DNA of 62,353 bases from Coriobacteriia bacterium (GTDB taxonomy: Bacteria; Actinomycetota; Coriobacteriia; Anaerosomatales; SLCP01), in contig SKMN01000006.1 in the NCBI GenBank assembly GCA_007121015.1, forward strand, positions 1-62,353. Direction: 5' to 3'. The first letter of the stretch is position 1, and every line of letters begins with the position of its first letter. A program made the position numbers and the translations under genes. Below are positions 61,011 to 62,353 of this stretch, one piece after another. Below the pieces are notes generated by a model. The model was not told the origin of the DNA. It searched no databases and saw only the letters and a program-made list of their open reading frames with translations.

Positions 61011-62273
61011 CTACCGCCGCGTGCGACCTCGCCCGCCCCGACGGCCGTTGCGCTTGCCGGTACCGTTACCGTTCCCGCCGCCGCCACTCCGTGCGCCAGC
61101 GTGTCCACCCCGACCCGCAGGCTGCGCGGTCCGCTCGGGGTCAGGCACGGTGCGCTCGGCGTACGCGAACCCCGCGAGGTCCTCGCACGCGAGCGTGGAC
61201 CCGAGCGCGCGCTCTATAGCGGTGAGTGTCTCGAGTTCCTCAGCGGACATGAAGCTGATCGCGTTGCCGTCGGCCCCGGCTCTCGCCGTCCGGCCGATGC
61301 GGTGCACGTAGTCCTCGGTGGTGTTGGGCATGTCGTAGTTCACCACATGGCTGATCTCGTCGATGTCGATACCGCGCGCAACGACGTCGGTCGCCACGAG
61401 CACCGATGAGCGGCCGGCCTTGAACGCCTCGAGCGCGCGCTGGCGCTGACCCTGCGAGCGATCGCCGTGGATAGCCTCGCTCCGGACGCCCTTGCGGGTG
61501 AGCTGGCGGCTGAGGCGGTCGGCGCGGTGCTTGGTGCGCGTGAAGACGAGCGTACGTGTATGGTCCGCGTCGCGCAGTAGCTCCACGAGCAGGTCGGTCT
61601 TCTGCGTGCGGCACACCGGGTACACCGACTGCTTGATGCGCTCGATCGGCTTGGTGGGAGGCGAGGCCTCCACGTACACCGGGTCGTGGAGAGTCGACTC
61701 GACGACCTTGAGCACCTCGCGCGACATCGTCGCCGAGAAGAGCAGGTTCTGCCTGTTGCGCGGCAGAAGGTCGAGGATGCGGCGCACGTCGGGCCAGAAG
61801 CCCATATCGAGCATGCGGTCAGCCTCATCTAGCACGAGCGTCTCGACGTTCGAGAGGTCGATGGCACGGCGCGACACGAGATCGAGCAAGCGACCGGGGC
61901 ACGCGATGACGACGTCGACGCCGCGGCGCAACCGGTCGATCTGCGGCCCCAAGCCCACGCCACCGAAGACGACAGCACTGCGGTGACCGGTGTGGCGCGA
62001 CGCGTCGCGGGTCACCTCGGCGATCTGCAGAGCGAGCTCGCGCGTGGGAGTCACGACGAGCGTGCGCACGCCCCTGCGGGTCGGAGTGCGCTGGAGCATC
62101 GGCAGCGTGAACGCCGCCGTCTTGCCGGTGCCCGTCTGGGCGACGCCGACGACGTCCTTGCCCGCGAGTATGTGCGGGATGGCGTCGCGCTGGATGGGGG
62201 TAGGCTGGGTGTAGCCCATGGATTCCACGCCTGAAAGCAGGCGCGGCTCTAAGCCGAGCGATTCGAACGACAT
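61011..62273 (-). CDS. DEAD-box RNA helicase (RhlE-like)
   Basis: This 420-residue helicase has the Q motif (GYTQPTPIQRDAIP), Walker A AQTGTGKT, PTRELALQ, the DEAD box in VLDEADRMLDMGF, SAT, then the second RecA domain with VFTRTKHRAD, ATDVVARGIDID and HRIGRTARAG. The C-terminal tail is rich in glycine and arginine, and would bind RNA. It would unwind RNA duplexes in ribosome assembly or mRNA decay. The ATG at 62273 is followed at once by the family start SFESLGL. Confidence 0.96.
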   Translation of the reverse strand: MSFESLGLEPRLLSGVESMGYTQPTPIQRDAIPHILAGKDVVGVAQTGTGKTAAFTLPMLQRTPTRRGVRTLVVTPTRELALQIAEVTRDASRHTGHRSAVVFGGVGLGPQIDRLRRGVDVVIACPGRLLDLVSRRAIDLSNVETLVLDEADRMLDMGFWPDVRRILDLLPRNRQNLLFSATMSREVLKVVESTLHDPVYVEASPPTKPIERIKQSVYPVCRTQKTDLLVELLRDADHTRTLVFTRTKHRADRLSRQLTRKGVRSEAIHGDRSQGQRQRALEAFKAGRSSVLVATDVVARGIDIDEISHVVNYDMPNTTEDYVHRIGRTARAGADGNAISFMSAEELETLTAIERALGSTLACEDLAGFAYAERTVPDPERTAQPAGRGGHAGARSGGGGNGNGTGKRNGRRGGRGRTRR

Positions 62274-62353
62274 CAGTTGTCTCTCCTGTACCGTGCGCCT
62301 TTCGAGGTCGCACTGCGTTGCAGACGCAGTCGATCCTCATTCGCGACGCACGC

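Overview
The window is about 62 kb of high-GC chromosome with short intergenic gaps, frequent GTG starts and four-base stop/start overlaps. Cell-wall-binding repeat 2 domains, a GNNT/GGGTAT-like promoter class, 2-hydroxyacyl-CoA dehydratase-type proteins, ACT-domain pairs and hgcAB suggest an anaerobic actinobacterium, most plausibly of the Coriobacteriia/OPB41 type. The lineage is inferred from gene content, not from a marker gene. No rRNA, tRNA, CRISPR array, phage or insertion sequence was seen, and no gap without a gene exceeds 300 bases.

Layout. 1-2.6 kb: a RelE remnant, a possible small membrane peptide, and purQ, purS and purC. 2.7-9.1 kb: a Na+/Ca2+ exchanger, an OmpR-type two-component system, a phosphodiesterase, a membrane protein with an HMA-like tail and a phosphoribosyltransferase. 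9.1-12.1 kb: a three-gene ATP-dependent 2-hydroxyacyl-CoA dehydratase-like system (BadF-type activase plus COG3581 and COG3580 type subunits). Divergent from it at 12.3-14.0 kb is an ArsR-type regulator followed by hgcA and hgcB, the corrinoid protein and ferredoxin pair that methylates mercury. 14.0-16.9 kb: two ACT proteins, a radical SAM/SPASM enzyme behind a Rex-like operator and a GcvR-like protein. 17-27 kb: a lipoprotein, cysteine synthase, purB, a large surface beta-helix protein, a papain-like protein, an M28 peptidase and a GAF/pseudo-phosphatase protein. 27.3-33.2 kb: carB, hisF, a flavin reductase and cobT.

33.2-44.7 kb is one chemosensory operon (STAS, cheY, cheA, cheW, mcp, cheR, a HEAT-repeat protein, a second cheR, cheB) read leftward from a sigma-28-type promoter, with an atypical LuxR-type regulator upstream. 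A second sigma-28-like promoter precedes a tandem-rhodanese lipoprotein at 45 kb. 46-55 kb holds a DUF2867-type oxidoreductase, lipoproteins, YqeY, a PadR-controlled envelope operon, an amidohydrolase and a UroD-like protein that lacks its zinc cysteines. 55.4-60.5 kb holds a trypsin-like protein divergent from ku-ligD, followed by chaB; these units share GGGTAT minus-10 boxes, as in sigma-B-family stress promoters. The window ends with a histidine-kinase remnant and a DEAD-box RNA helicase.

The main result is the complete arsR-hgcA-hgcB unit in an actinobacterial background, started from an apparently leaderless promoter and divergent from an ATP-driven low-potential electron-transfer system. 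That system could plausibly serve the corrinoid chemistry, but this is inference.
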